Part shown: positions 1 through 9,820 of the stretch, piece after piece | Layout of the letters: each line of letters opens with the position of its first letter | Position numbering within the stretch: position 1 is the stretch's first letter | Assembly: GCA_018825305.1 (NCBI GenBank) | Contig: JAHJEO010000024.1 | Location: 146,736 to 210,735 of the forward strand | DNA length: 64,000 bases | Source of the DNA: Gammaproteobacteria bacterium | GTDB taxonomy: Bacteria > Pseudomonadota > Gammaproteobacteria > Burkholderiales > Rhodocyclaceae | Direction: 5' to 3' | The notes under the pieces: generated by a model | The model's input: only the letters and a program-made list of their open reading frames with translations | What the model was told of the DNA's origin: nothing | The model's database searches: none | Program-made: the position numbers and the translations under genes

Positions 1-1113
1 GGTTCGGCCCATCACCGTGATGGTGCTGCCCTCGCCGACATTGACCTGGACGGTATGGCCATTGTCGATAATGCGGAATTGCGACCACTTGTAGTCGAAC
101 TGGATGGATTCGAGATCGACCTTGATGCCCTCGCGGATGTCGATCGGCGACTGGCGCTTGCCGCTGGCGCAGGTCGAGTATTTCGGATCGAGCTTGGACC
201 AGTTGGCCGGCGCCCCTTCGCCCTCGTAGCTCCAGTGGATATGGCGATGTTCGATGATGGCCTCGGGTTCGGCCGGCTTGGGTTCTGGCTTGGGCGCGGG
301 CGCCGCCTTTTTCCGCACCACCTTGCGCGGACCGGAGGTCGCGTACTGGCGCTCGAGTTCCTGACGATTGGCCACTGGCGCCGGCTCCTGGGCCGCCGCG
401 GCAGCCGCGGCCTTGGCCACCTCGCGGATGTCGGGGGCGCGAGGCTTGGTTTCCTTGGCAGCCTTTGTAGCCTTGGTGTCTTTCGCGGGCGAAGCGTCCT
501 TGGCCGGTTCCGCCATCTTGGCGCCAGGCGACTTGTGCGGGTCTTCGACTTGCGACTTGTCGATCTTCGGCAGCTCGATGAAGCGCGGCCGGTCGCCGGG
601 GGCGCCATCGGCAACCGGCGTGGTTTTGGCCTTGGCACCATCGCCGGCGCTGCGCATGTCGGCGTGCATCACGCCGGGCTTGCCTTCACCCGCAACCACG
701 GTGCCGGGCGGCAGGCGGCAGGCCTCGGCCAGCATCCGGGCGTCATTGCTGCCGGCTTCGGCCGGCAGTTCGGCTGGTTGCGCGATCGGTTCCTCTCGCA
801 CCAGTTGGCCATCGCGCCGCCAGACGCGCTTCAGCGTGGTGAAGCTGCCCTTGCCACAGTCGTAGCGGTTGAAGGCTTCAACCGCGGTGTAGCGCATGCC
901 GTATTCGTCGATATAGATGCCGTCGCGCGCCAGACGAGTCCAGGCCGTGGCTCGGCCACCAGCCTGCTGGGCAATGCGGGCGCGGTCGATCTCGACCTTG
1001 TCGCCGTTGGCGGTCGCGACGGTCTCCCACTTGGCGGCCAGCGCCGGTTGCACGGCCGCGAGCATGGCGGTGACGGCGGCAACGGAAAAAATCGTCGCGG
1101 ATCGGAATTTCAT
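1..1113 (-). CDS. Surface-adhesin-E-like domain fused to alpha-carbonic anhydrase (3' part outside window)
   Basis: The 371 visible residues run off the left edge without a stop. An ATG at 1113 begins a signal peptide ending near AALA (about residue 27). Residues about 28-130 resemble the surface-adhesin protein E family, with a KWETVAT start and an aspartate/tyrosine-rich middle. A long Lys/Ala/Pro-rich linker follows to about residue 285. From about residue 290 the sequence is the amino end of an alpha-carbonic anhydrase: HWSYEGEGAPANW, then CASGKRQSPIDIR, then IDNGHTVQVN. These match the family's W-Y-G-W, QSPIDI and NNGH-type positions. The zinc-binding histidines lie downstream, outside the window, so activity cannot be judged. 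The predicted role is periplasmic or surface CO2/bicarbonate conversion. It is divergent from thiC. Confidence 0.8.
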   Translation of the reverse strand, partial: MKFRSATIFSVAAVTAMLAAVQPALAAKWETVATANGDKVEIDRARIAQQAGGRATAWTRLARDGIYIDEYGMRYTAVEAFNRYDCGKGSFTTLKRVWRRDGQLVREEPIAQPAELPAEAGSNDARMLAEACRLPPGTVVAGEGKPGVMHADMRSAGDGAKAKTTPVADGAPGDRPRFIELPKIDKSQVEDPHKSPGAKMAEPAKDASPAKDTKATKAAKETKPRAPDIREVAKAAAAAAAQEPAPVANRQELERQYATSGPRKVVRKKAAPAPKPEPKPAEPEAIIEHRHIHWSYEGEGAPANWSKLDPKYSTCASGKRQSPIDIREGIKVDLESIQFDYKWSQFRIIDNGHTVQVNVGEGSTITVMGRT

Positions 1114-1255
1114 GAAGCTTCCCCTGGTTGGCGTTCTTGTCATTACGACGATGACAGCAAATACTTTAACTCTTCGACACAAGGGTTGCATTCCCAAAGG
1201 GATTCCAGTAGCTTCGACCCTCTACCTGCGCGGCCCGCTGCCCCGTAGCCTTTAG

Positions 1256-3126
<1,871 letters not shown>

Positions 3127-3127
<1 letters not shown>

Positions 3128-3825
3128 TGGCCGGCAGCCGGCGCATTCACTATCGTCTTGGCCCGCCGGGCCAGCCCGGCGCGGAAATCACTGTTGCCAT
3201 CGATACTGACACCCTGGCGTGTCTCGAACCAGTGGCAGAAGCCCTGCCCTGGACGGCGCTCGCGCATCACCAATGTGCGGGCTGCCCGCTCGACCCGGCC
3301 ACGGTGCCCCTGTGCCCATTCGCGGCGCGACTTGCCGCCGTGGTGCGCCATGTCGGCGAAATGCTGTCCTTCGAGACCGTCGATGTCGACATCGAAAGCG
3401 GCGCTCGCCGCATTCACGGCCGCGTGCCGGTGCAGACGGCGGCACGCTCGCTGATCGGCCTCATCGCCGCAGTTTCGGGCTGCCCACGCACGGCTTTCCT
3501 GCGCCCGCTGGCGTGGTTTCATTTGCCGCTGGCCGACGAGGAGGAGACCCTGTTCCGTGCCGCCTCCAGCTATCTGCTGGGCCAGTACCTGAAGGCCCGC
3601 GCCGGCAGCACGCCCGACTGGACGCTCGACGGCCTTGCCGCGGCCTACCGGGAGTTGCACACAGTCAATGTCGCCATGGCGCAGCGGCTGCGCGACGCCA
3701 GCGGCCAGGATGCGGCCGTCAATGCGGTGGTGCTGCTCGACCTGTTCGCCAAGGCCGTACCGTGGTCGATCGAGGAATCGCTGGAGTCACTCGGCCCTCT
3801 CTTCGCCGGCGCCGACGCCGCCTGA
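3127..3825 (+). CDS. Conserved hypothetical protein with cysteine motif, downstream of thiC
   Basis: 232 residues, starting in the TGATG overlap with the thiC stop. I do not recognise a named family. A compact cysteine group lies at about residues 50-65 (HHQCAGCPLDPATVPLCPF, i.e. C-x2-C-x8-C). It suggests a metal or iron-sulfur site. The rest is mainly helical, with AARSLIGLIAAVSGCP in the centre and an acidic carboxyl end. There is no signal peptide or membrane segment, so the protein is probably cytoplasmic. Translational coupling to thiC and to the next cysteine-rich gene suggests a common job, perhaps metal handling, but that is inference from position only. Confidence 0.8.
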
Positions 3826-4058
3826 TGGACTGCCGTCCCGGCTGCGGCGCCTGCTGCATCGCCCCGTCGATCAGCACGCTGGGCAAGCCGGCGGGGGTGA
3901 CTTGCTCCCATCTCGCCGCAGACTATCGCTGCACCGTCTTCGGCAGGCCGGAAAGGCCTGCGTGCTGCGCCGGGCTGAAACCCTCGCCGGAAATGTGCGG
4001 GGGGCATCGTGACGCTGCACTTGCCTGGCTGGCAGAACTCGAAACAGCCACCGAGTAA
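3825..4058 (+). CDS. YkgJ-type cysteine cluster protein
   Basis: 77 residues with eight cysteines in the order CRPGCGACC, then C, C, CC and C. This is the arrangement of the YkgJ family of small putative zinc/iron-chelating proteins. The GCGACC block near the amino end and the PACCAGLKPSPEMCGG block later are characteristic. The start codon overlaps the preceding stop (TGATG), making it the third gene of the thiC unit. A perfect 12-bp inverted repeat follows five bases after the stop. Function of the family is not established. Confidence 0.82.
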   Translation: MDCRPGCGACCIAPSISTLGKPAGVTCSHLAADYRCTVFGRPERPACCAGLKPSPEMCGGHRDAALAWLAELETATE

Positions 4059-4062
4059 AACG

Positions 4063-4088
4063 GGAAAGGCGGCCGAGGCCGCCTTTCC
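4063..4088. terminator. Inverted repeat between convergent genes
   Basis: GGAAAGGCGGCC at 4063-4074 and its exact complement at 4077-4088, separated by two bases, lie between the end of the thiC unit and the end of the FecR-domain gene. There is an A-run on the left side (AAAA at 4057-4060), which would be a U-run for minus-strand transcripts. It is likely a two-way terminator. Confidence 0.7.
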
Positions 4089-4112
4089 ATTCGATCAAGC
4101 GGCCCCAGTAAA

Positions 4113-5570
4113 TCAGTAGGCCGTACTTGCCTTATATACCTGAACCGTAGCCGTAGTCTGTGGATAGCCGCCGAATTCCGCGTAGGTCGCAACCCCGATG
4201 GCCAATCCTTTCGCCGGGCTGCCAAAACCTGTGCCGTCCGAAGTCGCCACCCCTGTTGGACAGGCGGGCGTACAGCTAACGGTTGTTGTCCCGGCACTTC
4301 CGGTAATGCTACCGCTGATGCTGACAAGATAATCGACATTTGCACCACCTGCGAGCTGCGGCCTCGGAATTGTGTAGCCAATGCTTCCGGTAACGGTATT
4401 TGCCGTAAAGTTGAGCTCGAAGGCGGGAGTGTTAAGAGATGATGCGGAGTATCCCTCATTATTCTTTGGAGTAGTTCCGCCGATGCGGTTGAAAAGGTAC
4501 GTACCGGTGGTCGGCAATACCGTCATCCCTTCACCATAGGCCCAGTGCTCGCCGGGTGTGCCAGCAACGGGAATCACCCCCCAGTGCACATTGCCGGCCG
4601 CGACGCGATCGATTGCTTCCTGGGTCGTGTAAGTGTGTTCGTAACTCGCCAGGACGGATGTGGCGACGTTGAACTGCGTGGCGGTAAATGATTCGCTGAG
4701 TGGCCCCGTGCCATCCGACCAGATACCCCCCGGACTCAAGTAGTCAGCGCCAGCCGCCGCCCACGAAACCAGTACCGACTGGTTGATCACCGGGTCGATA
4801 ACATATGGCTTGTCCACAATCACCGGCTGCGGCGCCACGGCCAGCTGCGTCGTCGTCGAGGTGTTGCCCGACGCCTGGGCCGTATCGCCGCCCTCTCCGC
4901 CGTCCTTGCCCTTGCCCTTCGACTTGGCCTGTCCTTCCAGCCGGTCGCGCAGGAAGGATGGCGGCGCGATGAGGCCGGCCGGCAGCGCATCCCGCGATGC
5001 GACGAAGAAGAACTCGTTCTTGCCGAACTCGCGCTCGCCGGCATTGTTGGTCACCGCGATGCGGCCGTCGGTCACGCCGCCGAAGGTGCCGTTCTGCCCG
5101 ATCGAGCCATCCGGATTGCGGCAGTCGTTATTGCAATGGACGATATTGAAATGGGTGCCGCGGATGCCGATGGTCGAGGTCTCGGCCTTTACTGCGTAGT
5201 TTTCGCGACTGTTGCGGCCGATGAAGCCGGTGATGGTGCGCAGGCCGCCCTTGAGCAGGCTGAAGATGGATTTGTCGCTCTCCGCCTTCCGGGTGAAGGC
5301 GTAGTCATCGATGCGCATGGTGGTGTTCGGGCGCAGCGCCATGATGGCTTCATCGGTGAAGCGCACCTGCAGGTTGCTTGCATCGCCGACACGCAGCGTG
5401 TCGCCGGTCTCGACCGGGGTGCCCGCCACCAGCCTGATCTCGCTGCCGGCCCGCAAAGCGGTGGCATCGCCCACCGCCACCAGCACGCGACCGGCCACCT
5501 CGGCATGGGCTGCACTCCCCCAAGCCAGGAGCAGGCCCAGGGAGATTCTCGTCAGAGTCTTGAGTCTCAT
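4113..5570 (-). CDS. FecR-domain secreted protein with beta-rich carboxyl domain
   Basis: 485 residues from the ATG at 5570, preceded by a GGGGATA-type ribosome site. A signal peptide ends at SAAHA (residue 23). Residues about 30-150 form a FecR domain (GDTLRVGDASNLQVRF, then the ALRPNTTMRI block). A lysine/glycine-rich linker follows near residue 210. The last 200 residues are beta-rich, with FTANTVTGSIGYTIPR-type strands that recall the small barrel domains of Slam-exported proteins. The gene lies 10 bp downstream of a Slam-like outer-membrane gene, so the two probably form one operon. I read this protein as an exported cargo or ligand protein; the FecR part is seen, the cargo role is inferred. 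Confidence 0.75.
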   Translation of the reverse strand: MRLKTLTRISLGLLLAWGSAAHAEVAGRVLVAVGDATALRAGSEIRLVAGTPVETGDTLRVGDASNLQVRFTDEAIMALRPNTTMRIDDYAFTRKAESDKSIFSLLKGGLRTITGFIGRNSRENYAVKAETSTIGIRGTHFNIVHCNNDCRNPDGSIGQNGTFGGVTDGRIAVTNNAGEREFGKNEFFFVASRDALPAGLIAPPSFLRDRLEGQAKSKGKGKDGGEGGDTAQASGNTSTTTQLAVAPQPVIVDKPYVIDPVINQSVLVSWAAAGADYLSPGGIWSDGTGPLSESFTATQFNVATSVLASYEHTYTTQEAIDRVAAGNVHWGVIPVAGTPGEHWAYGEGMTVLPTTGTYLFNRIGGTTPKNNEGYSASSLNTPAFELNFTANTVTGSIGYTIPRPQLAGGANVDYLVSISGSITGSAGTTTVSCTPACPTGVATSDGTGFGSPAKGLAIGVATYAEFGGYPQTTATVQVYKASTAY

Positions 5571-5580
5571 CTGTATCCCC

Positions 5581-6960
5581 TTACTTGAAGTCGTAGCGGG
5601 CCTTGAGGCCGACGACATAGCGATCGTAGTTGAACAGGCCGACATTGGATTGCTGCGCCATCGCAGCCGCCTCCATGCGCAAGGTCAATTCGCGCGAATA
5701 GGAGTAGGCGAGCGACATGTCCAGCGTCGCCATCTGGTCGTTGCGCTTGGCAGCGCCGCCGACAAAGGTCGCCTTGTAGTGGTTGTCCTGGAACCCCAGG
5801 CCCATCGCCAGGCCCCACTTCGGCGCCGGGGTCAGGCTCAGGCCGATCTTTGCGCCATAGATGTCGCGCGACAGATCCTTGCGCCCGGTGCTGTTCTCCT
5901 CGTTCCCCACGTTGGCCGTCAGGCTCAGGACCGGGAGATATTCCATGTTGAAGCTGCGCGTCCAGCCCGCGGTGAGCGCAGTGAAGGTCGAATCCCTGAC
6001 GGGGCGCGGAAACTCGGTCCGGACCTTGGCGCCCGACTTGTTGAGGGTCGTGTATACCTGCACCTCGCGATAGTCCAGTTGCGCGTACTGCGCCCCGACC
6101 GAGAAGCGGTTGAACTGGTCGTATTGGTGCTGCCAGTCGCCGAAGAGGCTGGCCGTCGTCAGATAGTTCTGCGTTTCGGCCGAGATGTAGGCCCCGGAAT
6201 AGCCGAGGCCGACCTTGTACAGGTTGCTGTCACGCAGCAGGCTGATGCCCCCCGAGCCGCCAAGATTGACCTGGTTGAACTGGTCATAGGCATTTCTGTG
6301 CTGGAAGCGCCCGTCGAAACCAAGCCCGCCGAAAGCGGCGACCCCGGCGGCGACCGGGTAGGTTCCCTGCACGCCGCCCGCCAGCGAAGTATGCGAATCG
6401 GCGGACTTTGCCATCACCGACAATGGCGACAACACCAGCGTGCCGCCACCGGGAATGGAGAACGAGGAGCCGCCGGGAATCCCCGAGTTGATGTTGGTGT
6501 CGTAACCCAGGCCAGCCTCAAGGTAGCCAGTCGCCGTCGGCGTGTAGCGCCCCTCGCGCGCCTTGATCGCATCGAGGAAGCGCTCGGCGGCAACCTTTTC
6601 GGTGCCGGCGGCATCGACCAGCAACTGCTGGAACTCCTCGCGCGCCCGCTGGTCCTCGCCGAGCACATAGTAGCCGCGCGCCAGCTGGAATCGCGCCGAG
6701 CGGTTGTCGGGAAAACTCAGCAGGTAGCGCTCCAGGGCCAGCACGCCCTCGCCGGCATGACCGGCGTCGATGGCTGCGATGCCATAGAAGAAGTCGAAAA
6801 CAGGATTGCCCAGTTGGTCGGGGCTGGCCCGGCCAAGGTTGTAGGCCTCGATTGGCTTCTTTTGTTCCAGCAAAGCCCTGACGTCGTCCGCTGGCGCCGC
6901 CTGCGCGACGCCAGACACGACAATGGCGCCGACCAGCGCCGCCAAAATGGATTTTTTCAT
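5581..6960 (-). CDS. Outer-membrane beta-barrel with TPR domain, Slam/DUF560-like
   Basis: 459 residues from the ATG at 6960, with a GGGGG ribosome site eight bases upstream; a TTG at 6972 in the same frame is less likely. The signal peptide ends near GVAQAA. Residues about 25-130 are TPR-like helices (FDFFYGIAAIDAG, ARFQLARGYYVLGE). From about residue 145 the chain is a series of amphipathic strands starting YLEAGLGYDTNINS and ending with an aromatic-rich GLKARYDFK, typical of an outer-membrane barrel. TPR plus a barrel of this size fits the surface lipoprotein assembly modifier (Slam) family, which moves particular proteins to the cell surface. The FecR-domain gene 10 bp downstream is the natural candidate substrate. 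Confidence 0.72.
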   Translation of the reverse strand: MKKSILAALVGAIVVSGVAQAAPADDVRALLEQKKPIEAYNLGRASPDQLGNPVFDFFYGIAAIDAGHAGEGVLALERYLLSFPDNRSARFQLARGYYVLGEDQRAREEFQQLLVDAAGTEKVAAERFLDAIKAREGRYTPTATGYLEAGLGYDTNINSGIPGGSSFSIPGGGTLVLSPLSVMAKSADSHTSLAGGVQGTYPVAAGVAAFGGLGFDGRFQHRNAYDQFNQVNLGGSGGISLLRDSNLYKVGLGYSGAYISAETQNYLTTASLFGDWQHQYDQFNRFSVGAQYAQLDYREVQVYTTLNKSGAKVRTEFPRPVRDSTFTALTAGWTRSFNMEYLPVLSLTANVGNEENSTGRKDLSRDIYGAKIGLSLTPAPKWGLAMGLGFQDNHYKATFVGGAAKRNDQMATLDMSLAYSYSRELTLRMEAAAMAQQSNVGLFNYDRYVVGLKARYDFK

Positions 6961-7067
6961 TTGTGCCCCCAATGACTACAGCCCGCGTTTCGCGGCATCG
7001 AAGGTGATGCTATACCCATTTTCGCTACGCGGCCATACCCCTTGTTGCGGGTTCGCAACAGCACTGC

Positions 7068-8279
7068 CTACGTCGTCGCCCAGAGCTCGTCCAGGTTTTT
7101 GATGCCCCATGTCGCGGCATCCTCGCGGCCGACGATCTTCTCGTTGGTGCCGGGACGGGAAAGGTCGATCGCCTCGGGCGGGACATAGACATTCGACTTG
7201 GTCGAGAAGAAAGCCTTGACCCGCGGTGCCAGCAGCGATTTTTCCGATTGCTCGACCACCACAGCCAGGCGGCCGGACGTCAGCTTGACCAGGGAGCCGG
7301 TCGGGTAGATGCCGATGCTCTTGACGAAAGCCTGAAAGACGCGGGCATCGAAATGCCCTTTCGACCATTCCGTCATCTTGCGGATCGACTCGGCCGGATC
7401 CCAGCCGGCCTTATAGGGGCGGTTCGAGGTGATGGCGTCATAGACATCGCAGACCGCGCCCATCTTGGCGTGAAGGCTGATCTTGTCGTCCGCCAGCCGG
7501 TGGGGATAGCCGCTGCCGTCGACCTTCTCGTGATGATGCAGGCAAACGTCGAGCACGATGGCGCTGGCGCTCTTGCCCTCGACCAGCAAGCGGTGGCCTT
7601 CGACCGGGTGGCTCTTGATGATGGTGAATTCCTCGTCGGTGAGCTTGCCCGGCTTGTTGAGGACCTCCATCGGCATCAGCGCCTTGCCCAGGTCGTGCAG
7701 CAGGCCGGCCATGCCGGCCTCGCGCGTTTCCTTCTCGTCGAGATTCAGCTGCCGCGCCAGCGCCACCATCAGGGCGCAGACGGCGACGGAATGCATGTAG
7801 GTGTAGTCGTCGGCGGTCTTGAGCCGGGCCAGGCTGATGAGCGCACCGGGGTTGCGCAGCACCGACGAAGAAATCTCGTCGACCAGGGCGCCGGCGGCGG
7901 AGGCCGAGATGGCATTGCCCATCCGCACTTCCTGGAACATGGAGACCACGGCCGCCTTGCCATTGGCGCATATCCTGGCGGCACGCTTGACCTCCTCGGC
8001 CATCGGTACCGGCTTCGGCGTCTGGTCCCGCTCGGCTACCTGAAGCAACGTCTCTGTCACGGCCTGCTCGGCCTGCACCTTGGTGGTGCCGGGCACGTCG
8101 AGGCCCTTGGCGACGTCGATCCAGACTTCGGTGATGCCGCTGTCGAGAATCCGGCCGACATCGGCAGGGTCGGTGAGCGTGAACTTGGTGCGCCAGAACG
8201 GATGCTCCATCCACGACCCGCAAAGCTCGTGCAGATGCATGCCCAGTTGCAGGTCCTTGGCGTTGATTTTCTTGAGCAC
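7068..8279 (-). CDS. HD-GYP domain cyclic-di-GMP phosphodiesterase
   Basis: 403 residues. The amino part (about 1-130) matches the DUF3391 type often found before HD-GYP domains. The catalytic domain shows HDLGK with the HD pair at 195-196, a later SHPVEGH, and HHHEKVDGSGYP at about 248-259, which contains the GYP signature. The protein should hydrolyse cyclic di-GMP and lacks membrane segments. The start is a GTG at 8279, with a weak ribosome site. It is divergent from uppP and 108 bp from the FecR/Slam-like pair on the same strand. Confidence 0.9.
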   Translation of the reverse strand: MLKKINAKDLQLGMHLHELCGSWMEHPFWRTKFTLTDPADVGRILDSGITEVWIDVAKGLDVPGTTKVQAEQAVTETLLQVAERDQTPKPVPMAEEVKRAARICANGKAAVVSMFQEVRMGNAISASAAGALVDEISSSVLRNPGALISLARLKTADDYTYMHSVAVCALMVALARQLNLDEKETREAGMAGLLHDLGKALMPMEVLNKPGKLTDEEFTIIKSHPVEGHRLLVEGKSASAIVLDVCLHHHEKVDGSGYPHRLADDKISLHAKMGAVCDVYDAITSNRPYKAGWDPAESIRKMTEWSKGHFDARVFQAFVKSIGIYPTGSLVKLTSGRLAVVVEQSEKSLLAPRVKAFFSTKSNVYVPPEAIDLSRPGTNEKIVGREDAATWGIKNLDELWATT

Positions 8280-8418
8280 GATGGGGCCAACGGATGAGGG
8301 TTGCGAACGCCCATTCTATGGCAATCCGCTGGTCCCGGCCGGCCCTGCTGCAGGAAAGGTCGCCCGGCCCGCGTGATAAACTCGCGGCCCCCGAATCACC
8401 CTGGCGACCACCTCGCCC

Positions 8419-9243
8419 ATGGACCCAACCCTGCTGCTGCACGCGCTGATCCTCGGCATCGTCGAGGGCCTGACCGAGTTCCTGCCCGTCTCCTCCACCG
8501 GCCACCTGATCCTCGCCGGCGACCTGCTCGGCTTCAACGACGAGCGTGGCAAGCTGTTCGAGATCGTCATCCAGTCCGGCGCCATCCTTGCCGTCTGCTG
8601 GGAATACCGGCAACGGCTGGCAGCCGTGATCGGCGGCCTGCCACGCGAGCCGGCGGCGCAGCGTTTCGTTCTCAACCTGTTCATCGCCTTCCTGCCGCTG
8701 GCCATCCTTGGCCTGCTGTTCGGCAAGATCATCAAGGCAACGCTGTTCAACCCGGTGGCGGTGGCGACGGCATTCATCGTCGGCGCCTTCGTCATCCTCT
8801 GGGCCGAGAAGCGCGAGCACACCATCCGCATCGAAAGCGTCGACGACCTGTCGCCGATCGATGCGCTCAAGCTCGGCCTGGCCCAGGCCTGCGCACTGAT
8901 CCCCGGCACCTCGCGTTCGGGCGCCACCATCATCGGCGGCCTGCTGTTCGGCCTCTCGCGCAAGGCCGCCACCGAGTTCTCCTTCTTCCTCGCCATCCCG
9001 ACGCTGCTCGCCGCAACCGCCTATCAGCTCTACAAGGAGCGCCACCTGCTGTCGGCAGACGATCTCGGCATGTGGGCGGTGGGCTTCGTCGCCGCCTTCG
9101 CTTCGGCCTTTCTCTGCGTGCGCTGGTTGCTGCGCTACATCAGCAGCCACGACTTCACGATCTTCGCCTGGTATCGCATCGCCTTCGGTATAGCGGTGCT
9201 TGTCACCTGGCAATTCGGGCTGGTCAACTGGACCGCCCCCTGA
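8419..9243 (+). CDS. uppP: Undecaprenyl-diphosphatase
   Basis: 274 residues, a multi-spanning inner-membrane protein. The BacA/UppP signatures are present: [15 protein letters not shown] near the amino end and PGTSRSGAT at about residue 168. It recycles undecaprenyl diphosphate to the monophosphate carrier used for peptidoglycan and O-antigen synthesis, and high activity gives bacitracin resistance. The next gene begins one base after its stop, so this is the first gene of a tightly packed unit. Confidence 0.97.
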   Translation: MDPTLLLHALILGIVEGLTEFLPVSSTGHLILAGDLLGFNDERGKLFEIVIQSGAILAVCWEYRQRLAAVIGGLPREPAAQRFVLNLFIAFLPLAILGLLFGKIIKATLFNPVAVATAFIVGAFVILWAEKREHTIRIESVDDLSPIDALKLGLAQACALIPGTSRSGATIIGGLLFGLSRKAATEFSFFLAIPTLLAATAYQLYKERHLLSADDLGMWAVGFVAAFASAFLCVRWLLRYISSHDFTIFAWYRIAFGIAVLVTWQFGLVNWTAP

Positions 9244-9244
9244 C

Positions 9245-9820
9245 GTGATTCTCTATTTGCACGGTTTCACCAGCGGGCCGCAATCGATGAAAGCCCGGAT
9301 ACTGGGCGAGCGCGCGGCGCAGCGCGATCGCGAATTCGTCTGCCCGCAGTTGCCGCACTCGCCCAAAGCAGCCATCGCCCTTGCCGAGACGTTGATTTCC
9401 GAAAAAGTCGGCGCGGGCGGCACGGCGGCAGTAGTCGGTTCCTCCCTCGGCGGCTACTACGCCACATACCTCGCCGAGAAGCACCGCCTGCGGGCGGTGC
9501 TGGTCAATCCCGCCGTGGTTGCCCATGTCGCGCTGGAGCAATTCATCGGCCCGCAGCAGAACCTCTACAGCGGCGAGCACTTCGACTTCACCCGTGAGCA
9601 CATCGCCGAACTGCGCGCGCTGGAAGTGCCGCGTCTCTCCCATCCCGAAAACTTCTGGCTGCTGGTCGAGACCGGCGACGAAGTGCTCGACTACCGCCAG
9701 GCCGTGGCCCGCTATGCCGGCGCCCGCCAGACCATCATCAAGGGCGGCGACCACAGCTTCACGCGCTGGGCCGACTGCCTCGACCAAGTGATTGCATACA
9801 CCGATGAACATCCTGTTTGA
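9245..9820 (+). CDS. YqiA-type alpha/beta hydrolase (esterase)
   Basis: 191 residues from the GTG at 9245, which gives MILYLHGFTSGPQS, the conserved start of this family. The nucleophile elbow GSSLGG (S67) and the late GGDHSFTRW histidine block match YqiA/YcfP-type esterases. The physiological substrate is unknown. One copy of the 24-bp dispersed repeat lies within the gene and encodes EKVGAGGT just before the nucleophile. The gene overlaps the following RNase gene by 17 bp. Confidence 0.87.
   Translation: MILYLHGFTSGPQSMKARILGERAAQRDREFVCPQLPHSPKAAIALAETLISEKVGAGGTAAVVGSSLGGYYATYLAEKHRLRAVLVNPAVVAHVALEQFIGPQQNLYSGEHFDFTREHIAELRALEVPRLSHPENFWLLVETGDEVLDYRQAVARYAGARQTIIKGGDHSFTRWADCLDQVIAYTDEHPV
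9403..9426 (-). repeat. 24-bp dispersed repeat, copy 1
   Basis: Reads AAAAGTCGGCGCGGGCGG then CACGGC on the plus strand, which is the reverse complement of the common form with one change in the core. It lies inside the YqiA-type gene in the sense direction and encodes KVGAGGT. It is the only copy of the nine in this orientation. Confidence 0.7.

Noticed and set aside
7222..7246. Sequence resembling the 24-bp repeat in the HD-GYP gene (GGTGCCAGCAGCGATTTTT)
   Set aside because: It has a missing base and several mismatches; it may be a decayed copy, but the evidence is too weak to list.
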